A stretch of DNA of 64,000 bases from Pithys albifrons albifrons (GCF_047495875.1 NC_092462.1:35782523-35846522); one strand, 5' to 3'; shown: positions 21,301 to 35,586, numbered from the stretch's first letter. Made by a program: numbers and translations. Notes: generated from the letters alone by a model not told the origin.

Positions 21301-24300
21301 CAGTCAAATGGGGAGAGAGATTTAAATAGCATTACACTCTACATTAACTGTTATTTAAATTTAATGACAATGTTCATTATCTGTATTTTTCTGTACAGCA
21401 TCTGGAAATGGCTTAAATTGAGTATAAACATGGTTAACCAGTTCTATTTCCTAATTCAGTCAATTTCCTCCTTCCTTGTTAGTATTTCATATTTCAAAAC
21501 ATGTTGTGACACTTATGATAACAATGTAAACTTATAGTCAGAGTACAGACTTAGATATTTCAAATTTGTAGCTTGCTCTGAAGTCAATAATGTACATACA
21601 AAATATGCATACTATTAAAGAGATGCTCAGGTGTTTCAGATAACAATGTTACCGAAATCCATGCTGGGTGCTTTTCCCTGTCAAAATAGACCTTAAAAGA
21701 ATACAACAATTTTGAGCATAAAATCAGTGGGATCTCACAATTAATATTTTTCATATATTTAATAACATCATAATGCTGCTTAACATGTTTTAATATTTAT
21801 ATGTTATTTCCACATCTGTTTCAGCAAGAAGTTTATCACATCAAGTAGAACTAAGAAAGAGGTATTACTTACAGTTGAGAACTATGTAAATATTCTCTTA
21901 TTCACAAACTGCTAAACACAATACATGGTGAAAGCTGGAAAATGTAATTATATGGTTTTGCCATTCATCCAGTCTGTTGTATGATTAAAGAACATTTCAT
22001 GACCACTGCTGGGTCAGTTATAGTCTTCGAGGTTTCTTCGTTTTCCACTTCTAGTGCGTTGCTTATTTGAATAGTTACTTTTAGAATATTGCAGCTGGAA
22101 AACTCTAGAGTTCATCTCCACGGTAACAGCCACCTTTTTTGCTGGAAATATCAGTTAGTTTGAAAAGATATTTTTTCTTTTTTCAGCAGTTTTCCACATA
22201 CATGTAATTAAGATGAAGATGGGAAAGCACATAATATTGTTTTATTACAATGTAGGGTGATATTAAAGTGCTGTGAAATTAATATACAATGATATTTTGA
22301 AAAACAATTGGTAGGCAAGAGTAGCAGTAATTTAAATCCAAATCTTAGCAGTAAGGCTATTTAATTTCTGACTGAATAAGATAATTATTACTAAAGGATG
22401 TTTTCAAGGCAATAGTCTTTGTGATTTTTTTTTTATTCTAAAAGACTAATTCATTACACTATTTAGAACTGGAAAAAGAAATCAACTATTTCTCCAATTT
22501 GTGAGCATATATCCATGGGAAATTGATGCCCAACCTATCAGAATGGTATATTTTATTTGCACTTTTATTTAGTTTCTTTAGAACCTATGTTCCCAAAAAT
22601 ACTTCTAAAGACTAGATTAATCTCCAAATGTGTATTAACCTTGGTACAAGGCTCCAATTTTTAGTACAACATTCTATTTTCTTTTTTTTTTGCCATATTT
22701 TTGTATGCATCATGGTGTTTTACTTCCTTCTCTGTCCTTTTATTTGAAATTTTACAGAGACAGGAGCTGGCAATTGACACCACAATATCCCTTCCTGGAC
22801 AGACAGACCAAGTGAAACTAAGTCATGAATTTTATTTCTCTATCCACTGTATACACATCTTCTCTCTTATTCAAGTTATGACTTTTCACTGTGACTTCAG
22901 TCACATTTAGAAACTGCTTAACAGCCCCTTAATGAATGTTCATCCAAGGCACATGTTCTGTTCTGCTGATTCTTTAAATTACATTCAATACTTTTACTTA
23001 AGTCTTGCAGTTTTTTGGTAATACTGCAATAGGTTAGAGTTGCCAACAACCTCCTGCACTTCAGATGCTTTGTAAATCCCATCATTTTTAAAAGTACACT
23101 TTTAAAAGAAAAAATTAATTTTCAATATGTCTTTCAGGCTAAAGTTTGGGAAAGGCAGTTTAATGTTAAAAAAATAATTTTCCTTTAAAAAAATGTAGAA
23201 AAAATATTAGTCCCTCAATGACAGGCTTTTCCACTGGCTTTAATCATCTCTGGCTATGGCCTTGCATTCCAATAAAAGGTATTTTTAAACTAGTAGACTC
23301 AGTTCCAAAATGAAATATGTACTTACCTTTAATTTCACCTGTACTTCATCATAAGATCTTATTAAACACCATGTACTTGTATACTCCATATGTATACATA
23401 ACAAAAGGGACTTAAGAAAGCTTGTGAAAGCCAAGATACAAATCATTCTAGGATCCTGTATCAACTCAGAAGAGATGATGAAGGAGAAAGGCGGCACATA
23501 ATTCAGAGTTAAAACTTTTTTCAGTGATTAAAATGGCAGAAACCCAAACAGAATGACAAAAAACCCAGCCACTAGCACAAGACCAACTGAAAGGACTCCA
23601 AGCAGTCACAAGAACTACTAAGAGAAAATTAATACTTTGTCAGTCTTAAAATGTAATTTGTTGGCAAAAGTGAATCTATAAAATAATACTGCAAGAGAAT
23701 CACAAAGTAAGCAGAAAATGCATTATTCAGAATTCAAAACAAAATAAACAGAAGTTTAATCAATACTTTTATCTCTGCAATACGCTCCTTGAAAAAGTTT
23801 ATTGCATGTTGAGTATTTGAAATACCTAATAAAATGTTCAGAATGTGTGCAACACCAAGGGAAGAAGCCTTCCCTAAACAAAAACAAATTAGAGAAAAAA
23901 GCGAAAATATTTCTGTGTAAGTGAACTCTTAAAATGAAAAATGTGACAGTTGTGTAAAGTAATAGCACCACTTTGGAGAGAATCAAAATATTTTGAGAAA
24001 GTTTGAAAAAACAAAGCATCTGTGTATTGTCTCCTAGTGAGAATGTATGATCTCAGATTTTTCCCCCGACTTGTGATGAATATAGGCTAGATTTTAAGTT
24101 GCACTGCTTGTTGAACATTTTGTTTTATTGTTAGACAGGTTGTGATGATATCCCATGGTCCAATCAATTGCTCTATGCTGTATTTCTTTCCACAGCTGAA
24201 TGGCCATTAGCTCAACTCAAAATGGATTTTTCAGGAGAGGCTGTGCATAACAAGCAATGCATACTGTTATCTGATGCACAACTGGAAAACTCATTTTGAG

Positions 24301-27300
24301 ATACTTCTTGGAATACCTGCTGAGTAGGTTATAGTCCCTAAAAGTCTGAAGGGAAAAGCATGTGGAATTTTTCACCAAGGCAAGTAAACATTATGTTTAG
24401 CCAAACAGAACAAACTAGCAGACAGATCAGTAAATCACTCTGAATTGGTCCACTCAAGACATGGATGCAGGCTAGATCCAAAGCAATTTATTTTCCTTCC
24501 AGGAAATAGAAGGCAGCTAGGGAAATAACTAGGATTACCAGAATAAATAGTTCCATTTTTCTCCATTCATAATAGAATTTAAGCTAACAATTTGATCCTA
24601 AAGGCTTTGTCTAATAAAGAGCTGTGGAATGATGTTCTACACAGGGATGTTGATCACCAAGTTTGGAAATACAGTAAATGAAGAGATATATATTTTTAGC
24701 ACTTTCTAATATGGACAGTTACCTGCCTATATGCACCATCTCTTTATAAACCATGATATTCTGACTTTATTTTCTTCCTTCTTTTTTACAGCTTATTTTT
24801 CTTTGCTTTAGTTCCTTTATTATAACAGAGCAATAAGCAGATAATAATGCCTAGAGTATTTAATAAGATTTTATCTTTTATTCATATCTTTTTACTTTTT
24901 CTTGCTCTACTTGACTTCTTTTTCTTCCTTCACTTAAAAAATAAGAAACCCTCCCAAGAGATTAAAAGACATTTGACTCCAGAGTCTAATTTCCATACAC
25001 TACTGTAAATCTAAGTCGAACTGTCTGACTGAATCAGTGAACCTACGCCCGCTTTAAGATGATCTGTTTGGAAGATAAATCACACCTATTGTTCCATCTC
25101 ATTCTGGTCCTTCCTCTCCATTTTAAATGCCTGAAATTAGCAAATCCCTCTTTTAACCCATGATCTAACAGTATCTAACACACAGCATGGATGATGAAGA
25201 TCTACAATCACCATTTACCCATACACAGTTAATATCCATTTTTCAGCCAGTAAAATATCTTTTTCTTACAAAATTTCAATGGAAGGCTGTACTGAGGCAG
25301 GGGGAGAGAAGAAGAGGGGCAGGGAAGGGGAAAGGTACTTTAGGAAAGCAAAAAGAAATCTATATTTACCGTGGTGAAATTAAGCTTCTAAACAACTAAT
25401 CATAAGATCCAGCATAGCCAATGCATTTCATGCCTTCTCTATTTTCAAAAGTATTTTAAAAGTTCTTAAGACACTGATACTTCTAGAATTAAATTCATAT
25501 AGATTTCATCTAGAGTTTCTAAATCGCTTCCCTAACTTTAGTAGACAGCTGTATACAAATGAAATTGTCCTGAATTTCATGTTACATATAGTTAATCAGG
25601 ATGGAAACTGAATATTCAGTATTGAAAGTGACAAAATTGTAACACTTATTAGGCTTAATGCAGTTTGTTCTACCCTTTTGACTGGGACATTAGTTTCACA
25701 GGCTTTGTTGCTTAGTGCAATTTTTTGTCACTTTGGGTTGTTTGTTTGGTTTTGTTTTTTGTTTTGTTTTTTTTTTGTGGGGAAGGGCATCCTTCCCTAT
25801 TTGAAGAGCTAATTAGGAGAATTCATATTTCTCATTTAACAACTGAACATTCTAAGCATATCTGGAAACAAGTATACCTGTAGGAATGACAGGCAGATCT
25901 GACATAGCAGCAAAAGCAGCACACATCCTTCCAACACCAGAACTGTTCCTATGATGTTCTAATATTTCCCTTGTCTGATTTCTGGTCTGATTCCTTGGTG
26001 GTTTGTTTTTTACCTCCTCTTTCCATGGCAAAATTGTTTTTTTCTCTTCTCTGCTGTTTCTGTGACTAACTGGTATTAACTGAGACTTTGCAGAGAAGAG
26101 TGCTTAAGACACTGACAAGCCTTTTTAGTCTTCTACTCCAAGTGAGTAATTTCTTGCTATTGTGCATGCTAGAAAGAGATAAGGGACTTTTAGGTGATTT
26201 GGAGACAAGATACAGAAGGTTTTACTGTTGTTAGATGCTTCTGGATTTGGCAAGGGAGTCAGAGAAAAGAGGATGTTTAAAGTTATCTGAATGATTCCCA
26301 AGTAAATGCCATATATTTAATTAAAAGATATTTTAAAAGGAAAAAAAAAATAGTGTTTTATCCATTGGACTACGCCACAATTAGAAAAAGCCAGTTTGAA
26401 GCCTGAAGGCTGTGACTTAACTAGCATTACTGATAACATGGAAGGAAGCCTTTTCCTTTGTTCTATGCAACTAGAATAAACTGAAAAGAACAAGAAGGAT
26501 GCATATGAACCTGCACAAAATACATGCTAGCTCACAGATTTTACAATGCTGTTGTCAGATGGAGCAATGGCCCTTAGCACTGACAACTGTCACAATCATG
26601 TCAAAATTATAGTCCTGACTGTTATGCAACCCTCTGTTGAAAAGGAAAACATAAAAAATTTTTGTGCAGCCAGTAATAATTGGTAGCTATTAAAATAAAA
26701 CAGTTGTTATATTCCCATCCAAATTATCAGACTGGGGAGTGGTGCTGGGGATGGTGTATATGTATATACTCAGTTCTAAAGGACCAACCTAGTTGCATCA
26801 TTTCTGAGATGTGTCTGATTCCCAATAAATACTAATCAATTACTGAAAAGACAAGTTGTTAGATGGGAAATAAATATCAATAGGAAGTTTACTCTGAAAT
26901 TATAATTCTATATTTATGCCATTCTCAGACTGTCATCATGCTGGGAGGGCAGTATTGCTGAAAAGGTTTTCTACGCACTGGCAGCAAAAGTTTTAAAACA
27001 GCGTAGTTTGAGCACAGAAATACACTTGAGAGTAGAACATACTGTATTTGAATAGTTTGAGAAGTTTCAGAGATATTTAGTTCAGACCAACAGATTATCA
27101 GAAAGAGGTTTTCCAAGTGGAAATCATTCACAACACTTCTTTGCAGTTGAATAATTTCATCATTTGTATTTTCTTTGGCAAGGCTGTTGTGCAGCAAAGG
27201 GATTGCAGATGAGGGAGAGAATGCCACACAATTGCACTGGTTTTGCACTGTTTAGAGGCAAATTAACCCATTAACCTATGAGTTTTCAATGAGTTTTAGA

Positions 27301-29325
27301 GAATTTCTTAAGAATGACACTGTAACTGCAGTAATAAATGGAAACTGAAAAAAACTAGCATGTTCAAAGATTAGTTCAGAATGAACAGGTAACACATTCC
27401 TCTTCAAGTTCTTTGAAGATGTAACTGTTCATATAGATAAGGGGAACTAAGAAAAATAGCTTTTTGAAATAATCAGATAGTCTTTTACCACCTCCTTCTT
27501 CATCCAAAGGAGAAATAGTTAAAGGAAAGTCACTGTGAATAATATGTAAGAGGCATTGGAAAGAAAGAGGAGCCAAATTTACAAAAGTGAATTTTTGGTA
27601 GTTCAATATTTGCAGTTGAATGCTGATACTTATCCAAGCACCAGACAAATTCTTTTATCAGGGCTGACCAGGCATTTACAGAAAGTCTTAATACTAGCTT
27701 GCATTAGCTTCAGTTCTGAATTTCCAAATTGTTCAAAGATATTCAGACCTCTGGTTTTATTCTAAACATTAGTAATTGAAAGACATGAAAAGTTATCTAT
27801 GAGATATTCAGAATGCAAAGTTTCTTTCACCATCTCCCAATTGTTGAAGGGCACATGTGTGTCTCCCTCATCTTCCTGCATACACACACCACCAACTACT
27901 GACCTTACAAACACACCTCTTAGATGCTTCTAAAAGGCCCACCTTGCTTTTTCCCCTACTTTCTCTGAAGGAGCTTAATAATCTTTATTGCATGGAGGTG
28001 ATAAAAACCCAATGTATTTGTCAAGTACATTAAGTCCATTGACCCTCATACACAAAACTAACTACCTTCAAGTCTCCTCACTTCTTCAGCTTCCATATGC
28101 TTGTTGTTCATGTCAAGCACAACACTCCTCTTAGCTACTTCAGTTCCCTGGGGAGCAGTTCATACAACATTCACTCCCATTTAGTAGTATGTTATGCTGC
28201 AGAGAAAGACCCCTTCTCATTTATTCCAGTCCACCTACTGGACTGTATAACCCTTCTGGAGGTTATACAGTGCAAAGACCTAGTGTTTAATGCAACACAA
28301 TATCCTGAAATACTAAAGCAACTAAGAGGTAATAGGAAGAAGGAATACAAATGGATGGAAAACACATGAAGCTCTCCCTTATCTACTTCCAGCAGGCAGT
28401 AGAAATGGGAAAAGATGGTCTTTCACTTTTTATTGCTGAATTTGAAAGATGTGGTTCTAAATGAGCTGTTCTTGCTTCCTGTTGCTTTATGTAATAGATG
28501 GGGAAATTTTAATGGCCTTACTGATGATGTCCCAAATTTATTTAGTCTCCTAGTGATCCAGCTAAATGTATTTTCAAACTGTCAAGATAGCTTAAAAATC
28601 AATTTTGATATCTCCCTAAGCTCTAGCAGTTCCTATTTGCTCTTCCAAACCAGCTGGGAAACAGGTGGGATGGCAGGCTTTCTCTCATCTCATTATGGTA
28701 GGAGAAATTTCTAATCAAAATTCTTTCATTTGTAGATTTCTTTTTTTATTTCCTGTAGCATCTGGCTAGAAATGTGTCACCACTTAAAAAGCATAGGGCA
28801 TGGTTCACAGCACAAACGATGCATTCAGATTACACATACACTCTCTTCTCAACTTCTTTTCTCTCATACACCACTATTTACACCCTTGGTGTCTACTGCC
28901 AACAATGTGACAATATCAAAGGCATCACTTGCTACTATCACAGGAATCACCAACAGAAGAAAAAATGATGAAGGAAAAAGTAATAACTGTGTGACTTAAA
29001 GCAAAAGTTCCTGGTACCTCAAATGCTGATTCTGAGAAAAAGGTCACAGAGCACTATAGGCATCTCTTTGCAAAATGAGGCCTTAATGATAAAGAACTGA
29101 GAGAGGGATAAAATGGCAAAAGCTTAATCTTTCAACCCTCTCTCTGTGCACTTTTGCAAGACTGAAGGAGATTTCACTTTGCCTTCACTTAAAACTACAT
29201 TGTAATATAAATTCTGTAACATTGTGAAATTTATTAGTGATATGTCAGATTGACTACATTTTAGAGGGGATACTGTTCTCTAGGTATATGCTCCTTAAAT
29301 CCAATAGTAAATCTGCCTACATATA
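15303..29325. other. Gene-less stretch, 14 kb
   Basis: AT-rich intergenic DNA with no recognised transposable element. It contains a CT run (20991-21016), T/G-rich simple sequence near 19440-19483 and 25738-25780, and one minus-strand spliced-looking frame near 20261-20655 treated as a finding. Other frames are short and unsupported. Confidence 0.55.
20991..21016 (+). repeat. CT-rich microsatellite
   Basis: An imperfect TC dinucleotide run just upstream (minus sense) of a pyrimidine-rich possible splice acceptor near 20903. Confidence 0.8.
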
Positions 29326-30789
29326 AATATTGTGGGGTGATAGCCATGGTAAGGCTTGATGAGTTAAGGGAAATGCCTCAGCCCCCCGGAGAGATGCTCC
29401 TGGCAGAGGACAAAGAGCTTTCAAATGGATAAGATTAACAAAGGATGGAGTGTTGTAAAGATGACATGGCCCTCCTTTACAATATCTTCTATGATCTCAC
29501 AAGGAGCCACCCCTATGGCATCTGTATCACCCCCAAAGTATTGACTTTATTCACACAAACCATCTAAAGAAAAAGATACAAAAAGAGATGGAGTATAAGC
29601 CAAAACTGGGGAGAAATGCCATCATCTCTGCAGGGGTAACTGCTAGCAGTTTGTCCTGTCTCCTTCCACCTCCTGGAACAATGTAGGGGTGAGAATACAT
29701 GTGCTTTCTATACTTTACACTTTATCTTATACTTTACGCTCTTACAAAGCTTATTACTTTTATACATTTTATCTTACATCTTATGCTTACAGCTACTTTG
29801 ATTCTTACTCTATAAACATCTCTTTACTACTGTGTTTTGCTACTTTAATACTAATAACAGTCACTTGCTTTACACTTTGCTACTTAGTAAGTATATACTT
29901 TATATTAGTTATTGTGTTTCTTTGCAGTGTGCAGTTCTTTTTCAACTTGTGTGTTGATGAAAAGCAGCTCTGTTCTTTCCTTTTGGTTTGTATTACAGAG
30001 AAGGTAGTGTGCAAGCTATTTTATTGCCCTATGTTACTGAGAGGGTGTCTCAATATGTGTTTTGGATGGCCGTGTTTCTAGTTAGTAGGTTTTTTGCTGC
30101 TAGTTTCTGTCTGTCGTGAGAGTGGGATACCCTGCTGTATTGAAACTTAAGTTTGGTGTGCTTGTCTCTGCAAAATGTTTTTTGTGCTGGGGTTTTTTTG
30201 GGTCTTTTGTTATCAATTAAATACAATCTTGCAGCTAAACATTATCACCGGCAATGCAAAACCCACAATAACTGTCAATATTTGTATTAATAAATGTTAT
30301 CTCAGGAGCTGTTGTGGGGAAAGTTCTTTTCTTGCTATTAAAGTGTGGTCTCATATCAGAGGTCAGAAACCCTTCCAACCTGTGTGCTGTCCATAGTTGA
30401 TAGGCAGTGTTGGGTGCATAAAGCTCTAATTTTCTGGAGATGCTTATATAGCTATAAGTGCTCCCTGGCTTAAGTGTGGTCTCATATCAGGCGTCAGAAA
30501 CCCTTCCAACCTGCGTGCTATCCTTAGTTCGGTAGGCAGTGTTCAGTGCATAAGGATCTGATTGTCTGGAGGCAGGGAGGCTGATAAGTTCTCCCTGGCT
30601 TAAGTGTGGTCCTCATAGGGGAGTCAAAAATCTTTCCAGCCTGTGTTCTGTCCAGAGTCGACAGGCAGTGCTGGGTTCATAAAGCTTTGATTGTTCTGAG
30701 GACGCTTATAGCTATAGACTTTATATTAATACAGGTGGGACTAGAAGTCTTTGTGTTTCTGTCTCTCTCCCCTTTCACATGACAAATAT
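29326..30789. mobile_element. Solo LTR, family B (1454 bp), with AATAT target duplications
   Basis: The element at 29331-30784 begins TGTGGGGTGATAG, ends CTTTCACATGACA, and is flanked by identical AATAT pentamers (29326-29330, 30785-30789). TG...CA ends plus a 5-bp duplication indicate an LTR. Its right part contains three ~130-bp tandem repeats and its middle a degenerate ACTTTA-rich tract (about 29695-29920). AATAAA occurs on both strands (plus at 30289-30294; minus near 29550). Minus orientation would put the tandem repeats in U3, where LTR enhancers usually lie, followed by a polyadenylation signal ~215 bases from the 3' end; I prefer that reading. A 130-codon plus frame at 29689-30081 falls in the ACTTTA tract and is not a gene. 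Confidence 0.8.
30341..30720. repeat. Three ~130-bp tandem repeats inside LTR B
   Basis: Units begin at 30341, 30472 and 30602, each with AAGTGTGGTC followed by CTCATA, then CTTCCAACCTG / TTTCCAGCCTG and a GGCAGTG phrase. Periods are 131 and 130 bases; the third unit is slightly shorter. Divergence between units is substantial, so the array predates or is old relative to insertion. Units 1 and 2 share more detail with each other than with unit 3. Confidence 0.92.
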
Positions 30790-32027
30790 AGAAAAAAAGA
30801 AATTAAAATATTTTCTCTTAGTTAACATATTTATAATCTTAAATCTGTAGCTGACTTGTTTTATGAATCACCTTACTAATATGTCAGGGGAACCCACAGA
30901 GATAAAAATTACAGAGCTGCCAAGCTCTTCTGATGATTAATACTTGTACAGAGCTCTTAGATTGCATCTCCAGAGGTCTTGCTACATGAAAGTGCAGTAT
31001 AAATATCTGATTCTTCAGAATTATTTGCTGGATTCTTTCTGGACATGTTACCATATCAGCTCTAAGTCATTGTATACTGCTTGTAGACTTCTTTCTGAAG
31101 CAGGAAATTTAGTCTTTTCTTAAAAAAAGTTCCCTTGAAATATAAACTATGCTGGTTTACTGTAGTCATATTAACATTTAAATACATCAGTTTGTAGGAC
31201 TGTTTTTGTGTATAACTGCTCAAATTTTATATCTGACAATAAAAAGGAAAGTATAAATAGAAATGATGTTTTGTTAATGTTGAACAAAACAAGGAGTCTA
31301 TAGCAGAGTATGGCAAAACTTAACCTACTAGCCATTTTTTTCTTTACACATTAAAAGGTGTACAAAGAACCTCCTGCCATGATTGTTGCATTGCACCACT
31401 GATAAGTTTCCTTGCTGGGCAAAAGAAATCTCTGTCAGTCTTGATGAAAATATACAGTCATTATTCTGAACTGCATCTATCATCATCTTCATTTTAAGCT
31501 TCCTGCTTTCCTTTGCTCTAGCCTATTTCCTTTAAAGCCTCCTGTTGCTGCTCATTTCCTCACTCTGCTGCAGAACTCCATTTCTAGGCAGGGAATATCA
31601 CAGTTATAAAAGCCTCAAGTGACTGTTGAATTGCTAAGTTTCCCCTTTTGCAGGGCAAATCAGTATGTATAAACCAAAGTGAACCCAGTCTTCTCAGTTC
31701 CAAGCCACATGTACTACCCCTATTACGTATTGACCAAATTCAAAGGACAATATATTAATTTTCTCTGTATTTCTGAGAGGAACACTACAACAAACTGACT
31801 CTTCCCCCAGATTTATTTTGGCTTGTACAATAAGAGTATTGTTTTGCAGAATACTAACAAAAAACAAACCAAAGCAAAACCACACAAAGAATAAAATCAG
31901 AGGATAAACCCTCATCCTGACCCTATTCTTGCAAAGGCTGGATACATACCTGAGTAATGAATTTGCATTTACACATTCTTTCTGAAGTTTTTAGACATAT
32001 CTCAAGTGAATTACCTATTCCCTGACA
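30790..32027. other. Gene-less AT-rich stretch
   Basis: AT-rich intergenic DNA between two LTR insertions. No exon or repeat can be supported. Confidence 0.6.
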
Positions 32028-32615
32028 CCAACTGTCTTGGGTTGAGCTGGCAAAGTGCCAACTGCCCAATACAGAGTGTCAGCTTCCCAACCCCCGCTGA
32101 GAAAAGGGAGAAAGGAAAAAAAACCCTAGAAACTCAAAACAGGTTTATATATTTATACAGAAAGGAGAAAATTAAAAGAAAACTCCAATATGACACACAC
32201 ACAAGTTGGATAAAACAACAATTTTCTACTTCCCACCGAAAACAGATTTCATTACACTAGATTCATAAAGCACCTCAAAAGACACCCAGTAAACAACAGA
32301 AAGAGAATAACAATAAAATGTTTCTACTTTGCTGAACAAAATGTGAAGGAGCAGTGGGCAGCAGCCAAGGCCCAGCACAGCACCACAGCAGCAGCACGTC
32401 CTCTCAGGACTGCAACCATGATGCCAACTAACAAACTCTTCCTACTCCAGCTTTTGTATTTTGAGATGATGTTGGAATATGGTATGGAATACTTTTGGCC
32501 AGTAGTCAGCTGTCAGCTAGCCCAGCCCAACTCAAGTCAACTGATAGTCTCAGGCCTACTCTGAAATCTAAAGCCTACATTTAGGCCTACACCTAGTTAA
32601 ACCCATAACACTAAC
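32028..32615. mobile_element. Solo LTR, family A copy 2, with near-perfect target duplications
   Basis: A 578-bp relative of the element at 9376, in the same orientation. It starts TGTCTTGGGTTGAGCTGGCA (32033) and ends ACCCATAACA (32610). Flanks are CCAAC (32028-32032) and CTAAC (32611-32615), one transition apart, consistent with a 5-bp duplication that has since mutated. No retroviral internal sequence is attached. It shares with copy 1 the TATAAATA (minus strand), the TATGGAATA region and the AGGCCTA phrases near the end. Confidence 0.85.
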
Positions 32616-34695
32616 TAAGATGCCTCCAGTAAACAGGGCTAACACAAGGTATGAAGATACCACCAGAAGATAATGGATGACAAAGCTGTTTGTTGGGAGG
32701 AGCTGACATGCAAATTAAGATTCAGAGCTAAGCCATTGTGTTGACCCTAGCTAGGACTCTTGCCAGGTTTTCTGTATGGTAACTATGCACAGGAGCTCTT
32801 TGAACTTCTCTCCAGCCAGGCTCACACTTCTGAAGTCTGTCTCTAAAGGTCTAGCTTCATGTAGATGATCAGTTTCTCCAAGCAATGTAGTATGAACACA
32901 ACTTGGTTGGTATGAAACCAAAAAAAAATGTGATAATGAAAAAATCCTGAGTTAACAACTTTTTGATTGATTAGCTGATTTTTATGGTTTGATTTGTTTT
33001 GTTGAGTTTATGATCCGGTTTTCTGTTGTTGTTTGGGTTTAGAACAATGGGCTGACAATGTTAAAAAATAATTTGATTGCTGTTATTGTAATGGAGAATT
33101 TAAAATTATGGTGGATTTTAGTATACCAGATCAGACAAAGATTCCACCTTCACTTATATGGCTATCAGTATGGAACAAATCTGATGTAAAAAATTAGCCC
33201 AAAGTTACACAAATTACAGAACTGAATCTCACAGTGCACAGCTGAAAGGTTATTTTATGGTCTACATTATACTTGTTCCCAGTAGAACTGCCAGAAAAAT
33301 CTTAACATTCCAATTTAAATCAAAGATAGTATATTACGCAACAGTTAAATAAAATCACTTTTCCCCAACTTCTCATATGGTGTTTTTATTGTTGTACTCT
33401 CAGATATGTTTCTGTTGGCAGGAAATGCTGATATATTTGAAAACCTCTGCATTAAATTGCCTTTATATACCATTCTGCATGCTTGGCCTAAACAGAATTT
33501 TTTTTTCCCTGAACTACTCAAAACCTCACGGAAAATAAAAAACTCTAAAGCATGATTTCCTGCATGAATTATCACATTTCTTGTGATTAAATTTTGGGAA
33601 GTTATAATGTTATCTGTTTCTTTAGACAAGTACAATTACTGTTAGCATGTGCACCCAAATTGTATTTCACTTTCTGAAAAAGGATCTCATTACAATCAGG
33701 AAAGTCTCTAGTAAAAGGAAGGCATAGGAAAATGTACTTTATAAATATTGACTTACTCTTAGTACTTGTCAGCAAAAATGCAAATTGCCACAAATCACAG
33801 CTGTAAAAAAAACCACAATAAAAGCCAGAAACAGTGAGCAATAAAACCCAGAAACCCATATACACTGGCAAGGGTAAAATGATTTCCAGACTCCCATATG
33901 TCTGAACTGGAAACAGCCTAAACAAAACAAAGATGCTCCAGAAGAATGTTTTGGTCCATAATTGACACTCTATCTGTATGTATCCTTCATCATTATAGGA
34001 CAGAATATTTTATATGGATGTTAGTTTTGCAAGATAGTTCTAAACTAATATATGGTTCGTGGTTGCTCTATGCTGTTCCTTGCCAGGTATATTTGACTTA
34101 ACATTGTCTTGTGGGATCCAGACTTTGGTTATGGTCTGTTGGTAAGGACTAACCCACATTCATATTGTTCAAGTCACATTATCTAAGTCCATGCTATGTA
34201 TTGTCTGGAGCACAGAATGACACCATCATTATCTTGTATTTGTTCCTTCAATGCACACTTAGCTGTGACATGTAGTATGCACTGTGCTCACATCCCATCT
34301 ACCTTGGGCACTTAATACACATTTTATTTGTGAGAGCACATCACAGATAAGTCAGTCTTTTAAATCACTCATGACCTAAGGATGCTACCTGATTTCTGAT
34401 CTGAACCCTGCTGCTGCTGCTACTTGTCAAGAAGCAAAAATTTTGCAGGAAAGACACTGAGCATTTAGTTAGCAAGTGAATCCCACTTTGAAGAAATGGC
34501 GTTCCAGGATCTTTGGAGAACCTTCATACTAAATCTCTTGCTTTCCTGATGCCTTAGAAATGAATTTATTGCTCCAGCAATGACTGGTAACAAGGAATGA
34601 AATTTCTGAGGCCACTGGAGAAACAATTCTTTTTAAACTCAGAATTTAACTTTATTTATCGGTATAGTACCGCTGTGGTCACTATAAAAGACAGT

Positions 34696-34783
34696 TTGTG
34701 TGTATATATATATGTGTGTGTGTGTGTATACGCACACACACACGCACATATATATGTATGTATGTATATATATCAAATATGCA
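34696..34783. repeat. TA/TG/CA microsatellite with inverted-repeat symmetry
   Basis: A TATA run leads into a TG run, then a short TATAC centre (about 34728-34732), then a CA run and another TATA run. The two halves are complementary, so the block (core 34704-34758) can fold as a hairpin or cruciform. TATG units continue on the right. Confidence 0.9.
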
Positions 34784-35586
34784 TTCACTGCTGAATTCCC
34801 TTCCTACAGAGTAAGCCCATTTCTTGAATGTGTCATTAATTGCAGTTTCTTAGTACAGTTCATATCAATTTCCCACCCTACCTCCCTCCTCCCCCCTCAG
34901 CTCCATGCATGCACCCAGAACAATTAGGAAGGGCACCTACTCCTCTGTTGCAATCAGTAAAGGTTTAACACTTTACCAGGATCACAACATTTCCATCCCT
35001 GCCAAGCCTCCACTTGAAACATTTTGCAATTGTGTAGCTGACCAGTCAAAGCAAGCTAGAGGAAGATACATACTGCACAATGGTGTTCTCAAGTACATAC
35101 ACTAGGAATTTCTGCAGAAATCCCTGAATTAATTTATAATTCAAGTCTCAAGTTGGCTCATGGTTTTGTTTCTGTTATGTGGTGGTTTGGTGGTTTTGTT
35201 TTTGTTTTTTAAATACTTATACAGAATTAAGTGGCTCATAGACATGTCATGTAGAACAATAATTCGAAGTACTACTTGATTCTCTTGCCTTCTGCTTCTA
35301 GTCTTTTTTCTCCTCCTGAAGACAAAAGTGAACTTCATATACATTGCTGACACAAAACAATTTTAAGTTTCTTCCCAGAAATAGCTTTTTGTTACAGGAC
35401 AGAAAAGAAATTATTGTGTTTTATATTTGGTTTTGTTTCATAGCAGTTTCAGGCTTTTACTGCAATCATCATTGCAGAAACATAGCCATTTAAAACAGGC
35501 CTCAGAGGTTTTATTAGTGAAGTCATCTGTGCTTTAGCTACAGGTACAAGCCTTGATATGCAACTGTTATCACAATAGCAAAGGCT

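Noticed and set aside
29689..30081. 130-codon plus-strand frame, rich in Y, L, S and T
   Set aside because: It falls in the ACTTTA-rich degenerate tract of the family B LTR, and the protein is an artefact of the repeats.
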